A stretch of 39,972 nt of DNA from a virus. The notes below the pieces were generated by a model. The model did not search any database and was not told the DNA's origin. It worked only from the letters and a program-made list of their open reading frames with translations. The DNA lies in the IMG/VR virus record IMGVR_UViG_3300033064_002906, positions 1 through 39,972 of that record. The stretch is one strand, 5' to 3'. Shown piece after piece: positions 24,301 to 31,315 of this stretch. How positions within the stretch are numbered: the stretch's first letter is position 1; each line of letters begins with the position of its first letter. The position numbers were made by a program, and so were the translations under genes.

Positions 24301-25162
24301 GGCGCAATATGGCGCAAAGTTGCCAGCGAGACATCCATTCAAACTTGCAGGAGTAAGGGGATTATCTGAGCTGGGCGAAAAAGAACGTGAACAAGCGTTC
24401 ATTCAGTATTTTCCATACATGAAAGACCAAATTGAAAAAGAAGGTGGTATCCCTCAAAGATTTTCCGGGATGTGGCCGATAGCGACTGATGAAAAAACAG
24501 GGGAGGGAATATTCTTTAGTACCAGGGGGATGAACCCTTTCAACACCCTAGAGGATTTCACCAATATGCGATTCTTTAGCATGATGAGTCCTATCATCAA
24601 AGTTGGCGCAGAACGGGCACTAGGAATAGATACCTTCACGGGGAGAAAGTTTGATTCGGCTTACCCGCTTGATGTTTCCCCCGAAGGAGAAGTGGAGGAA
24701 AAAGACAAACCAAAACCGGGGTTTTTTCACCATGTCTTCAGGCAGGTTCCACAGTTCAAATTGTTAGAACAGATATTAACGCCTTCTGAGCAATATTCTG
24801 ATGGGACTATTTTCAACCCGAAACCAATCAGAGATCCAATAACGGGAGAACCGAAATATCCGATAAAATCACTTGAGAAGATTCTTAATTACATAGGCAT
24901 AGACAGGAAAACCATTGATGTTGAAAAGTGGTTTTATAAACATGAAAATAGAATAAGAAGCAAGGCGGCAGTTACCCATAAAAATCTTTTATTTGAACCC
25001 AACGCTCTTACCTTGGCAGAACATCAGGCCATCATGAATGATATAAGAGACGACGAGAAAATGATGGGCAAGATTAAGGATGCGATTCGAAGACGTAAGC
25101 GGTACGAAATGAAGGAAAAGAAAGAAGAACTAACAATAATCAAGGAGAGCAAAACGCAATAA
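21359..25162 (+). CDS. Internal (ejection) virion protein, large
   Basis: 1267 residues, the largest gene in the window, in the place of T7 gp16 or the large BPP-1 ejection protein. It starts with a duplicated short motif (NAIKEGYSHEEIVNSIG and GALKEGYSYQEMAEDL, residues 6-44). The middle is helical; one hydrophobic stretch near 135-150 (IIEAFGSLMVGLPVLTV) may interact with membrane. I see no clear lytic transglycosylase or peptidase motif. Likely ejected with the DNA. Confidence 0.7.
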   Translation: MPFNLNNAIKEGYSHEEIVNSIGPTINMDIEGALKEGYSYQEMAEDLSGRTFPPYRDTAEAIKRLNVPKINDPNNMTAFDRFRIDTYLKAAEPEVSHAARINAISEMKRREYGEIRQEYPSFKEAIKNIPENMGNIIEAFGSLMVGLPVLTVKQIKEVSEKSKVESKQRIANLGGPPMTEEDLMILNRPYYIEERIEEGVEWVREGWPYFKERPFLHAGFWMEENPVDTVLFGIGAWQALGAGLRGAGQVSKLAKVKELLKISGREPFHIGNIALARQYSKNPLTKAFIQKPFDAAMERWPKLKGAIEKYKGGKMTTQMRNKYAEMNFIERVQLHQQIFSELEKLSPDELKLAVPFLEGRLHFMENLPGDVQGIVDLSKGAKRIVREPEIPPIKVGAAETPFQVYQALKTEKGYSSIEIADLRNRLFPGIADDIAERQAKMEKLIRDNPKQFETSKGDWSLSDEHVRSGGVQILPDGRPELLVKVKEGAKVIPEAKGILEVVPKATELEVFWKNGGIPSRIGRGMENVNPQRVRDFEGWYRGFQKEIEHGFRLNEKMTPAQLEDVIYKPIEIETGLSRAAIKEELGDFLPAYVHHYFPEKAKDMLGVHFAETTGKAYKPGALKHRLGVKGYSEDMAEVLPRLASSYVKWKNTQAFLKEFTDTFGIPANLKDIKVTKLGLQIGDEVYANHKIVSPDGLLRFYRGEVDAWKEIAKRMDDTVDFDEAIVGMMEELHAGIGEVTKPFVGVTKNVRVWLVPEEAYAKLETMATPIFGSKAIQNAIRIGMDKPTQMWKDSVLAMTPRWIKNNVVGDIIFNSFEGVGPLSYTRMMQSYGGKYKDIFPDEVLRASFANVMKYNPQLGSAEKTVIGGFIKKVGETKPAKIAEAIKNAGYSINTAIEQPFVRALYIKLARQKAKNMLKAEGVRITPESILSTMGRIKDTPALKEPIVKRLKETLPVFNILGNFEMKYGRRAMPFLNWYKFMAQYGAKLPARHPFKLAGVRGLSELGEKEREQAFIQYFPYMKDQIEKEGGIPQRFSGMWPIATDEKTGEGIFFSTRGMNPFNTLEDFTNMRFFSMMSPIIKVGAERALGIDTFTGRKFDSAYPLDVSPEGEVEEKDKPKPGFFHHVFRQVPQFKLLEQILTPSEQYSDGTIFNPKPIRDPITGEPKYPIKSLEKILNYIGIDRKTIDVEKWFYKHENRIRSKAAVTHKNLLFEPNALTLAEHQAIMNDIRDDEKMMGKIKDAIRRRKRYEMKEKKEELTIIKESKTQ

Positions 25163-25176
25163 GGAGGGAATCAAAA

Positions 25177-25533
25177 ATGAAAAGGATATTTGTCATGGGC
25201 CTTGCGGTCCTTTTTTTGTGCCTGTCGTCTGTGGCTCAAGCCGACAATAAGCCGAGGGTGCTGGGGGATGAAGACATTGTTGTGTCGGGAACAACGGTCT
25301 ATACCCTTACGCCTACCAGTGGTGCGATTAGTGCCTTGATTACTATACAAGGCGATGCTGTCAGATGGAAGGGGCATACCACGAATCCATCAGCGGCCAA
25401 TGGGGGCTTTTTGTATGCCGGTGATTATTTGTATTTGGGTAGTCCGTATCAGTTATCCAACTTCGGGGCCATCCTGTCGTCCGGTGGAAGTGGAACAACG
25501 ATCTATGTCATTTATTACGGCCCGAGTGACTAA
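25177..25533 (+). CDS. Secreted-type protein upstream of the fibre gene
   Basis: 118 residues with a textbook signal peptide: MKR, a hydrophobic core (IFVMGLAVLFLCLSSV) and AQA before cleavage at about 22. The mature part is a small beta domain with SGTTVYTLTPTSG and ISALITIQGDAVRW, resembling accessory beta proteins near phage fibres. AAGGAGGG lies upstream. Either exported by the host Sec system or a cap or attachment piece of the fibre. Confidence 0.65.
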   Translation: MKRIFVMGLAVLFLCLSSVAQADNKPRVLGDEDIVVSGTTVYTLTPTSGAISALITIQGDAVRWKGHTTNPSAANGGFLYAGDYLYLGSPYQLSNFGAILSSGGSGTTIYVIYYGPSD

Positions 25534-25542
25534 GGAGGTAAT

Positions 25543-27426
25543 GTGATGAAAAAACGACTTATCGTTTGGGGGCTTGTAGCCCTTCTGGTTGGCAGTTTTT
25601 TCGGGTTCGGTAATGTGGGGGCCGAAAACAGCATATGGATAGAACGCGCTAACAGTTGTAGCATCTTCAGGCTCACCACTACGATCCTGAATACGGCCCA
25701 TACGTGGGTGTCTTCGCAAACGTTCACTACCGTTGATATCAATGGCGGCACGGTTGATGCTACAACTGTTGGGGCATCTACCCCGGCAGCAGGGGCCTTT
25801 ACGACCGTGAAGGCTACCACGGGTGCGGCAACGTCTAAAGTATTTACTTCCGATGCGTCTGGTAATGCTACTTGGGAGGACGCACCTACTGGTACTCTTC
25901 CTAATCCCACTACAAATATTGGCGCAATGCTTGAGGGTAGTGGTACAAGTACCTTTGGGGTGGTAACTGCAGTTCCTAAACTTGTCGCTATGATGACCAA
26001 CCCAAAAGCCATGTCCCAGGGCGTCCACATGACCGCAGCGGCAAGCGGGAGCAATGGGATTGCGGTTGCCGATGACGATGATATTGACTTCGGGACAGGG
26101 GACTTCACGTTGGTCTGGAGGGGGAGTCTGCCAGATTGGACGCCTGTCGGCGCTACCCCAAGACTCTTCTATAAATACCAAAATGCTGATAATAGATGGG
26201 CTTTTACTGTTGGGGCAGATGGAAAAGTTTATGTATTTGCTATTGCCGGTGCTGCTACAATATTTACTAACACCTTTTCCGATACGAATGCATTTATAGA
26301 TGGCACATCGCACGAGGTTGTTGTTGTTATAACGAGAGAAACGGCAAGCACCGCAGGCTCGGCAGTTTACTATTTTGATGGTGTTTTAGCTGGAACAAGT
26401 GCATGGTCAGCAGCAGCTACGGTGGCAATCAATAATTCTGGCACCTTGGAAATTATGGGGGGTATCGGGCGTAGATACGCTAGCAGCATCCACTCCACCT
26501 ACACCTACAACCGAGCCCTGACCGCAGCCCAGGTCCTCTCCCTCTACCGGAACGGGGTGGACTTTTTTGATAAATACGGAAATCAAACCAGCCTGAATCT
26601 TGCCACGTTAGCCAATAGCGGAACTTCAGCGTATGACACCTTTGACGGGGCATCCACAACGGCATTTCATGCGGTAACGGACGGAAGTGACGTTGCCAGG
26701 GCCAGCACTACCGATGCCATATCATATGTGTCAGGGTACAAATACGAAGTATCCTTTACGTCCTCTGCCGTTACGGGGACGGCCCCCACCTATGGACCTG
26801 CGAAAGATGGTGATGGGACCGCCTTAACGGGAGGAGTCCAGACAAATACTGTAGCGGAGGGTCTAAATACCTACGAGTTTACAGCAGGGGAAACAGCAAC
26901 GGGAACGGTGGTATGGTCTAATACTGCCGCTTCGTCTGAATACACCATATCGTTGTTCTCCATTACCAAACTCGGCGCGACATTAGCCCTTGAGTCGGAA
27001 GGGATTCAGCCATCGCCGGGGCAATGGCTGGACAGTTCGGGCAATAAGCTCCATGCCAAAATGCCTGCTACCGGTGCTTCACTTGTCCGTTCTGAGAGGG
27101 ATTTTACTGTAAAATGGACAAACTCATGGAGTGGCACAAACGAATTGCAATATATTGGGGGAATCAATGAATCCATCCTTCCCACAGATTGCTATATCAC
27201 AAGCATCATAGGCGTCATTTCAGGAACCACCATTGAGGACGTAACGGTAGGCGACGGAGCTGATGCTGATAGATTTGTGACCATTACAACGGGACTGGCT
27301 GCGGGAACAACCTCTTTCACCGTTGCAAACCCAATTAGCGACGCGACAAACTACGATTTGACCGTTACCCCTGATGCGGCGTTTACGGGATCTATTCGAT
27401 GGACAATTTCGGGTATTGTGTTATGA
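25543..27426 (+). CDS. Tail fibre / receptor-binding protein with LamG domain
   Basis: 627 residues. A signal-type start (MMKKRLIVWGLVALLVGSFFGFGNVGAE), then the fibre shaft pattern VDINGGTVDATTVGASTPA and AGAFTTVKATTG (about 65-95) common in phage tail fibres. Residues 165-345 form a LamG-like jelly roll (DIDFGTGDFTLVWRG, YYFDGVLAGTSAW, YNRALTAAQVLSLYRNGVD); two further beta domains follow. It probably recognises a surface glycan. AAGGAGGT precedes the ATG. Confidence 0.75.
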   Translation: MMKKRLIVWGLVALLVGSFFGFGNVGAENSIWIERANSCSIFRLTTTILNTAHTWVSSQTFTTVDINGGTVDATTVGASTPAAGAFTTVKATTGAATSKVFTSDASGNATWEDAPTGTLPNPTTNIGAMLEGSGTSTFGVVTAVPKLVAMMTNPKAMSQGVHMTAAASGSNGIAVADDDDIDFGTGDFTLVWRGSLPDWTPVGATPRLFYKYQNADNRWAFTVGADGKVYVFAIAGAATIFTNTFSDTNAFIDGTSHEVVVVITRETASTAGSAVYYFDGVLAGTSAWSAAATVAINNSGTLEIMGGIGRRYASSIHSTYTYNRALTAAQVLSLYRNGVDFFDKYGNQTSLNLATLANSGTSAYDTFDGASTTAFHAVTDGSDVARASTTDAISYVSGYKYEVSFTSSAVTGTAPTYGPAKDGDGTALTGGVQTNTVAEGLNTYEFTAGETATGTVVWSNTAASSEYTISLFSITKLGATLALESEGIQPSPGQWLDSSGNKLHAKMPATGASLVRSERDFTVKWTNSWSGTNELQYIGGINESILPTDCYITSIIGVISGTTIEDVTVGDGADADRFVTITTGLAAGTTSFTVANPISDATNYDLTVTPDAAFTGSIRWTISGIVL

Positions 27427-27439
27427 TATAAATAGGATA

Positions 27440-27490
27440 AGCGGGATAGGGTCGCCCCCGAAAAGCCGGAACCCTACCGGCCTTCCCGCT
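27440..27490 (+). ncRNA. Structured intergenic hairpin
   Basis: AGCGGGA/TCCCGCT (7 bp) encloses AGGGT/ACCCT with a bulged interior. There is no T run. It separates the fibre gene from the HNH gene and may be a processing, stability or insertion-site structure. Confidence 0.4.
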
Positions 27491-27521
27491 AAACAATAGG
27501 GCAATCAGAAGGGAGATTGAT

Positions 27522-28118
27522 ATGAAAGCGAAAAAATATCTAACACAAGAAGAAATTAAAAGGTTGTTTAATTATGATCCAGAGATGGGAATTTTCACTT
27601 GGAAACATAGATCTGAGGGTACGTTCTTGGCGAACGAGCACCAAAACCTAACCTGTAGATTATGGAATGGTAAACATGCGGGCAAAAGAGCAGGGCAAAA
27701 CCTAAAGAGATATAGAATAATCAAGGTGAAAGGTGGACGTTATCTTGAATCAAGGTTGGCATATATATATGTCCATGGGGACGTTTTAAGTCAAGATGAC
27801 GAGATGGACCATAAAAATAGAGATAGTTTCGACGGTAGAATAGAAAACTTAAGATTGTCAACTCGACAATCAAATATGAGAAACTGTAATCCTAGGAAGA
27901 ATAATACGTGTGGAGTTAATGGAGTTTGTTTCCACAAAAGAGATAATTTATGGGTGGCTTCCGTTAGGAGCGGAGGCAAGAAAATAAGGGTTTGTCACTC
28001 TAAAGATTTCAGGAAGGCGGTACAAGCCCGCTATGATGCAGAAGTCAAATACGGCTACACGAAAGTTAATCCAGAATCAACGGCATATCAATACCTACAA
28101 GGAGGAAAACAACCATGA
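27522..28118 (+). CDS. HNH homing endonuclease with AP2-like domain
   Basis: 198 residues. LFNYDPEMGIFTWK is the usual first strand of HNH_3-type phage endonucleases; MDHKNRDSFDGRIENLRL (about 90-107) is the HNH core with DHKN. GVNGVCFHKRDNLWVASV onward is an AP2-type DNA-binding domain. The gene is more AT-rich than its neighbours, and stands alone between tail and lysis genes, as expected of a mobile endonuclease. AGAAGGGAGA precedes the ATG. The next gene overlaps by 4 nt. Confidence 0.85.
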   Translation: MKAKKYLTQEEIKRLFNYDPEMGIFTWKHRSEGTFLANEHQNLTCRLWNGKHAGKRAGQNLKRYRIIKVKGGRYLESRLAYIYVHGDVLSQDDEMDHKNRDSFDGRIENLRLSTRQSNMRNCNPRKNNTCGVNGVCFHKRDNLWVASVRSGGKKIRVCHSKDFRKAVQARYDAEVKYGYTKVNPESTAYQYLQGGKQP

Positions 28119-28321
28119 TAATCGAACTCAGTAACGGCATACAATGTGAGATCAAACTCATCAACCTTGCACACGGGTCAATGGACTACCGCAGGATCAA
28201 CGACCCGGTTTACGGCGGGGATTGCATGACTCCCGTTGTACTCTCGGAAGAGGCCCTAGCCCTTGCAAAAGAAGAGATCAAAGCGGCCCTTGAAGCGGAA
28301 CTCGTGGAACCCAAAGAGTGA
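28115..28321 (+). CDS. Hypothetical protein, 68 aa
   Basis: AAGGAGGA lies upstream of the ATG, which overlaps the end of the HNH gene. Small beta-type N-terminus with IELSNGIQCEIKL, then a helical, acidic C-terminus (EEALALAKEEIKAALEAEL). Not recognised. GC content returns to the level of the late genes. Confidence 0.55.
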   Translation: MIIELSNGIQCEIKLINLAHGSMDYRRINDPVYGGDCMTPVVLSEEALALAKEEIKAALEAELVEPKE

Positions 28322-28381
28322 TAGGAAATACCTGACATGAAGCCTAAAAACGGCACAGTGGCTAAAATAGGGGGTTAAGGA

Positions 28382-28585
28382 ATGTCAAACAGTATCTCAA
28401 ATGAAACCTTTAGCGGAATGACAACGGACAGCAAATTAGACGTGCTGTTCGATTACAGCGTGGCCATGTGCGAAGACATCAAGGCCCTCAAGAAACGGAA
28501 AAAATTTGATACGGTGGTTTCTGGCGGCATGGGGTTTGTCGGGGGTTTCACGGCTGTACTGGCAAAGGCGGTGTTTTGGAAATGA
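28382..28585 (+). CDS. Holin-like small membrane protein
   Basis: 67 residues: a soluble helical N-terminus (TTDSKLDVLFDYSVAM), a KKRKK cluster and a C-terminal hydrophobic segment (VVSGGMGFVGGFTAVLAKAV). One membrane segment after a charged helix is like the XhlA-type holin accessory proteins. Its TGA overlaps the ATG of the next gene. A holin role is inferred from location next to the endolysin gene. Confidence 0.5.
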   Translation: MSNSISNETFSGMTTDSKLDVLFDYSVAMCEDIKALKKRKKFDTVVSGGMGFVGGFTAVLAKAVFWK

Positions 28586-28749
28586 CAAGATACGACCTTA
28601 GAAACTTTTGCTCTATGTTTGAAATCGATCTGGAAGCGGCTCTTTCGTGTCTGAATAGTGGGGAAACATGGAAGGCTAAGCATCGGCTTGAAGAAGTCCT
28701 CAAATCGCTTAGAAAGATAAAGGAACATGAGCAGGCAGATAAGAGTTGA
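28582..28749 (+). CDS. Small helical protein, 55 aa
   Basis: ATG in an ATGA overlap with the holin-like gene. The product is helical and charged (KAKHRLEEVLKSLRKIKEHE) with two cysteines. Its last 23 nt overlap the endolysin gene in another frame. Unassigned. Confidence 0.5.
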   Translation: MTRYDLRNFCSMFEIDLEAALSCLNSGETWKAKHRLEEVLKSLRKIKEHEQADKS

Positions 28750-29080
28750 AGTCAAACCAGAGGTAATCCTCTGGCCGGCGCATTTCCACTCCTACCATGT
28801 GGGGCGGATCCTGAAGGCTGTAGAGAACAACTGGCCGGAAGAGTCCGACCTTATCGTGATTACGAGAGGAGCCGAACCCGTACCGACCGGGGCCCCCCAT
28901 AGCAAGCACCTGATCGGCAAGGCGTATGACTTTCGCACCAAGCATCTCCCGCCCGAAGTGGACCGGGAGGCCTTGCTCCATAAGATCATGGGCGATCCCC
29001 CGATGAACAATGGCTATTACGGTTATTTCAGGCGGACGGAGCAGGGTGTTGAGTGGATTCATATACAATTTTGCAGATAA
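28727..29080 (+). CDS. M15-family peptidase, probable endolysin
   Basis: 117 residues. HSKHLIGKAYDF (about 58-69) gives the SxHxxGxAxD-type motif of M15 (VanY/L-Ala-D-Glu) peptidases, with zinc ligands H61 and D68; EWIHIQF (109-115) provides the acid E109 and third ligand H112. It would cut peptide bonds in peptidoglycan. Short for the family (130-150) but all motifs are present. No signal peptide, so a holin would be needed. AAAGGA precedes the ATG. Confidence 0.8.
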   Translation: MSRQIRVEVKPEVILWPAHFHSYHVGRILKAVENNWPEESDLIVITRGAEPVPTGAPHSKHLIGKAYDFRTKHLPPEVDREALLHKIMGDPPMNNGYYGYFRRTEQGVEWIHIQFCR

Positions 29081-29231
29081 CCTCATGTACCACGAGTACA
29101 AGGAGATCGGCGATCCCTTTGGTGGTCGCTGCACAACCACAGCAGGCTCCCCGGATCCCTTAGGAGAGGCCCACGCAGGGGGGCGAGTAAGTAAGGGCTA
29201 ACCTGCCGTTTTAAACAAAAGGAGAAAGGGA

Positions 29232-29654
29232 ATGAAGGCAAGAGTTTTTGTCTTAACCGCAATCGCCCTGTTTCTGATGGGCTGTGCAACCATTCCGCCG
29301 CCCAACATGGAGCAGGAACAAGTTACCGAAATCGGTTATTCCTACCAGGGTCTCATTGACCCCGCCGAGTTTCAATCCTGGATAGAGGTGTATAGCGAAC
29401 CCATAATGACACCATTCGGGGTTATCTTCGATCTGTACTTACGGAATCCTGACCCAGAAGCCCAAATCCAATTTGCCAATGTGCTTGTCTCTGGTCAGGG
29501 TATCGGAGAATACTATCTTTTCTACGATGGTCAGTTCTATCAGTACGGCCTGAACGATGAAACAAGCTGTTACGAAAAGAAGGATATCAACGCGGAACTT
29601 TTGGAGATCCTGAAAAGTGACTTCGAGATGGCTTTCGGGATTGTAGCGAATTAA
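29232..29654 (+). CDS. Lipoprotein, 140 aa
   Basis: Signal sequence with lipobox LMGC (cysteine at about 18), so lipidated. The mature part is a beta-rich domain of about 120 residues (FGVIFDLYLRNPDPEAQIQF). Too large for an o-spanin. Phage lipoproteins in lysis or late regions can block superinfection. AAAGGAGAAAGGG lies before the ATG. Coupled by TAATG to the next tiny gene. Confidence 0.65.
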   Translation: MKARVFVLTAIALFLMGCATIPPPNMEQEQVTEIGYSYQGLIDPAEFQSWIEVYSEPIMTPFGVIFDLYLRNPDPEAQIQFANVLVSGQGIGEYYLFYDGQFYQYGLNDETSCYEKKDINAELLEILKSDFEMAFGIVAN

Positions 29655-29728
29655 TGAAACCTACGGCCTTATGGCTCCTGCTACTGGCATGGGGCTTCAT
29701 AGTAATCTCAATTTTTCAAGGAGGATAA
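29654..29728 (+). CDS. Tiny membrane peptide, 24 aa
   Basis: MKPTALWLLLLAWGFIVISI plus four residues, one membrane segment. TAATG overlap upstream; its last codons contain the GGAGGA ribosome site of the next gene. Possibly a holin regulator. Confidence 0.4.
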   Translation: MKPTALWLLLLAWGFIVISIFQGG

Positions 29729-29731
29729 GTC

Positions 29732-29944
29732 ATGAAAGCACAGATTTTAGCAGCATTGATTGGTCTTTTTATGAAAACTCTGGAATCCGAGAAGGCGGAG
29801 GAAATCACAAAAAGGTTCGCCGACTTCCTGTTGGACTTCATCGAAGATCACGTTTTGGGGTCCGCCTCCACTGTGGATGACAAGCTCATTCTACCCCTGT
29901 GCGACCTTGTGCGGCGCACCTTCAATATCCCGGATAATGACTGA
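29732..29944 (+). CDS. Conserved lysis-region protein, 70 aa
   Basis: A short hydrophobic start (AQILAALIGLFMKTL), then an amphipathic helix and the ending TVDDKLILPLCDLVRRTFNIPD, a pattern I have seen in small proteins near phage holins. No full membrane segment. Function not assigned. GGAGGA precedes the ATG; TGATG overlap with the next gene. Confidence 0.55.
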   Translation: MKAQILAALIGLFMKTLESEKAEEITKRFADFLLDFIEDHVLGSASTVDDKLILPLCDLVRRTFNIPDND

Positions 29945-30027
29945 TGTGGTGGTTCATTGCGGGTCTGATAACTGGATGGATCACGGCTGGCCTTGTTCTA
30001 TGGCTCTTAATCTATCATTCGTGGTGA
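29944..30027 (+). CDS. Tiny membrane peptide, 27 aa
   Basis: MWWFIAGLITGWITAGLVLW plus seven residues, a single membrane segment. The ATG overlaps the previous TGA. A pinholin or antiholin is possible. Confidence 0.4.
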   Translation: MWWFIAGLITGWITAGLVLWLLIYHSW

Positions 30028-30031
30028 CGAA

Positions 30032-30226
30032 ATGTGGATAGCCATTGGTGGAATCGTTGTCATTCTGGCCGTCATTTGGGCGGCGTATGCGGTAGGGAAA
30101 AGCCATGGAAAGACTGACCAACAAAAGAGGGATGCGGAGAACCAGGCGGAAGACATGGCCCGCAATGCTGGTGTTGCTGCTCAGCCTGACATTCCTAGGC
30201 CCTTGGGGGGGATGCGCCCGCGTTAG
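30032..30226 (+). CDS. Inner-membrane spanin (Rz-like)
   Basis: 64 residues: N-terminal membrane anchor (IGGIVVILAVIWAAYAVG, about 5-22) and a charged periplasmic helix (KTDQQKRDAENQAEDMARN). This is the i-spanin layout, though short. An o-spanin-type gene lies inside and beyond it in the +1 frame, the same organisation as lambda Rz/Rz1. Together they would fuse inner and outer membranes in the last step of lysis. Confidence 0.65.
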   Translation: MWIAIGGIVVILAVIWAAYAVGKSHGKTDQQKRDAENQAEDMARNAGVAAQPDIPRPLGGMRPR

Positions 30227-30365
30227 GGTCTATCCCCCGTTTCCGCTTCCAAACGAGCATGTGGTGAAGACTTTGGACGACCTCTCGGAGAAGGATGCCG
30301 ATGTCAAATCTTGGCTGAACCGTCTTCGTGTTTTGTGCATCCAGCTCGGGACCTGCAAGGAATGA
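30132..30365 (+). CDS. Outer-membrane spanin (Rz1-like lipoprotein)
   Basis: From the ATG at 30132: a basic start (MRRTRRKTWPAM), hydrophobic core (LVLLLSLTFLGPWGG) and lipobox cysteine, then proline-rich YPPFPLP and a short helix. 77 residues. Rz1 proteins are lipidated, proline-rich and encoded out of frame within Rz, all of which are seen here. The ATG at 30165 is an alternative start. The presence of an o-spanin argues for a host with an outer membrane. Confidence 0.7.
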   Translation: MRRTRRKTWPAMLVLLLSLTFLGPWGGCARVRVYPPFPLPNEHVVKTLDDLSEKDADVKSWLNRLRVLCIQLGTCKE

Positions 30366-30397
30366 CATTTGACGCTCGCCGAAGGGAGGATTTGGAG

Positions 30398-30583
30398 ATG
30401 AGTAAGGCGGAAAACTCCGGATTTAACTATTATGCTGGAAGGAGTTCTTTTTGTCCTGATGGCCTAACTTGGAAATGTGGCAAATGCAAAAGCTATTCAA
30501 TCGTGGAACATCCTAAGGGCTTTGAATGTGTGCATTGTGGAAAGGTTAGGATATCCAGACGAGAAATGGAGCAAACCGATTAG
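30398..30583 (+). CDS. Zinc-ribbon protein, 61 aa
   Basis: GGGAGGATTTGGAG precedes the ATG. Residues 27-47 carry CGKC and CVHCG, 15 residues apart, a classical zinc ribbon. A longer frame starts at 30362, overlapping the o-spanin stop by ATGA. Function unknown. Confidence 0.55.
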   Translation: MSKAENSGFNYYAGRSSFCPDGLTWKCGKCKSYSIVEHPKGFECVHCGKVRISRREMEQTD

Positions 30584-30596
30584 GGACGTGCAAGCC

Positions 30597-30767
30597 ATGA
30601 CCCCCTGCGACGACTGCAAGAAACAATGCCCCTACCCACCTGGCGGTGTTGGCTTATGGGCCAGGCGGGGGTACTGTCCTTTTGCGGATCTGCCCAAGGC
30701 GATTGTCGCTCAGAAGGGAAAGCGGTCCGGCCAACAGAAGGGCAGGAAGGTTAAGGAGGGTAGGTAG
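30597..30767 (+). CDS. Cysteine-rich basic protein, 56 aa
   Basis: CDDCKKQC and a later Cys form a probable metal site; the C-terminal 20 residues are Lys/Arg/Gly-rich (GKRSGQQKGRKVKEGR). No strong ribosome site; the gene lies 13 nt after the preceding stop. Last gene before the bidirectional terminator. Confidence 0.45.
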   Translation: MTPCDDCKKQCPYPPGGVGLWARRGYCPFADLPKAIVAQKGKRSGQQKGRKVKEGR

Positions 30768-30776
30768 CATCAAAAA

Positions 30777-30822
30777 ATGAAAGGAAGCGTCTAGCTGGCG
30801 AGCCGAGACCGCTTCCTTTCAT
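30777..30822. terminator. Bidirectional terminator hairpin
   Basis: ATGAAAGGAAGCG and CGCTTCCTTTCAT form a perfect 13-bp stem, extended by TCT/AGA past one bulge. On the minus strand it is followed by a T run (complement of AAAAAA at 30772-30777). It lies where the long rightward late region and the leftward early region converge. Confidence 0.75.
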
Positions 30823-30842
30823 CCCGCACTACAATTCAGGCT

Positions 30843-30886
30843 GACCCCGTAGCTCGAACGGATAGAGTTCTTGCCTACTAAGTAAG
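30843..30886 (+). tRNA. tRNA-like 5' half (partial)
   Basis: GACCCCG, TA, then D-arm GCTC...GAGT (30852-30868) and a five-pair anticodon arm CTTGC-CTACTAA-GTAAG (30870-30886), with T33 and AA at 37-38; the anticodon would be ACT. The D-loop GAACGGATA is normal. No T-arm or 3' acceptor strand follows, so it is a fragment: a decayed phage tRNA or the trace of recombination at a host tRNA gene. Confidence 0.5.
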
Positions 30887-31041
30887 CTTTAACGTACCAT
30901 AAAACTTTCTTGATGTCAATAGGCAAAATGGAGGATCAAGCCTTGAATCAGCAAAACGATAGAATAATGTATCCTAAATGTGATCATCAGTGAATCGATG
31001 ATATCCAAGGGTGGCCTGGTACGGCCGCAAAGGAATTAGGG

Positions 31042-31152
31042 ATGCCAATAGGGGTTATAGCCTGCCCCCATTGCGGTCTGACGGGATGTGGGCTGATAGA
31101 AAAAACATGTCCTGCTTGTGGTCAGCCATATTGGCCTGAAAGCGGAGGATAG
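31042..31152 (+). CDS. Tiny zinc-ribbon protein, 36 aa
   Basis: CPHCG and CPACG, 15 residues apart (MPIGVIACPHCGLTGCGL...), complete a minimal zinc ribbon. AGGAATTAGGG precedes the ATG. Stand-alone ribbons of this type are common in phages; the role is unknown. Confidence 0.5.
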   Translation: MPIGVIACPHCGLTGCGLIEKTCPACGQPYWPESGG

Positions 31153-31159
31153 GTGTGTT

Positions 31160-31315
31160 ATGGATGGGATAGATTATGAGGGGATGGAATTGGGTCATGC
31201 CTGTAAAGCGTTGGCAAGAAAATATATAGAAAGCAACCCAAATTTTCCAAGTAAACCATGTGATAACCAAAGGTGGCATAACCGGAGGGAAAAAACATTG
31301 GGAAGTACACGCTAA
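31160..31315 (+). CDS. Small protein, 51 aa
   Basis: Begins 7 nt after the zinc-ribbon gene, without a strong ribosome site. LGHACKALARKYIES is helical, the C-terminus basic. The end contains GGAGGGAAAAAAC, which leads into another open frame (-1). Confidence 0.4.
   Translation: MDGIDYEGMELGHACKALARKYIESNPNFPSKPCDNQRWHNRREKTLGSTR

Noticed and set aside
25453-26313. 286-codon minus-strand frame across the fibre gene
   Set aside because: Antisense to a signal-peptide and LamG gene; composition (many Cys, Arg, Ser) is typical of a shadow frame.
29085-29201. 38-codon frame after the endolysin
   Set aside because: No ribosome site and no recognisable features; left uncalled.
30905-31041. Short frame with ATG near 30930
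   Set aside because: Twenty-one codons without a ribosome site; the stretch after the tRNA-like piece holds nothing else I can support.
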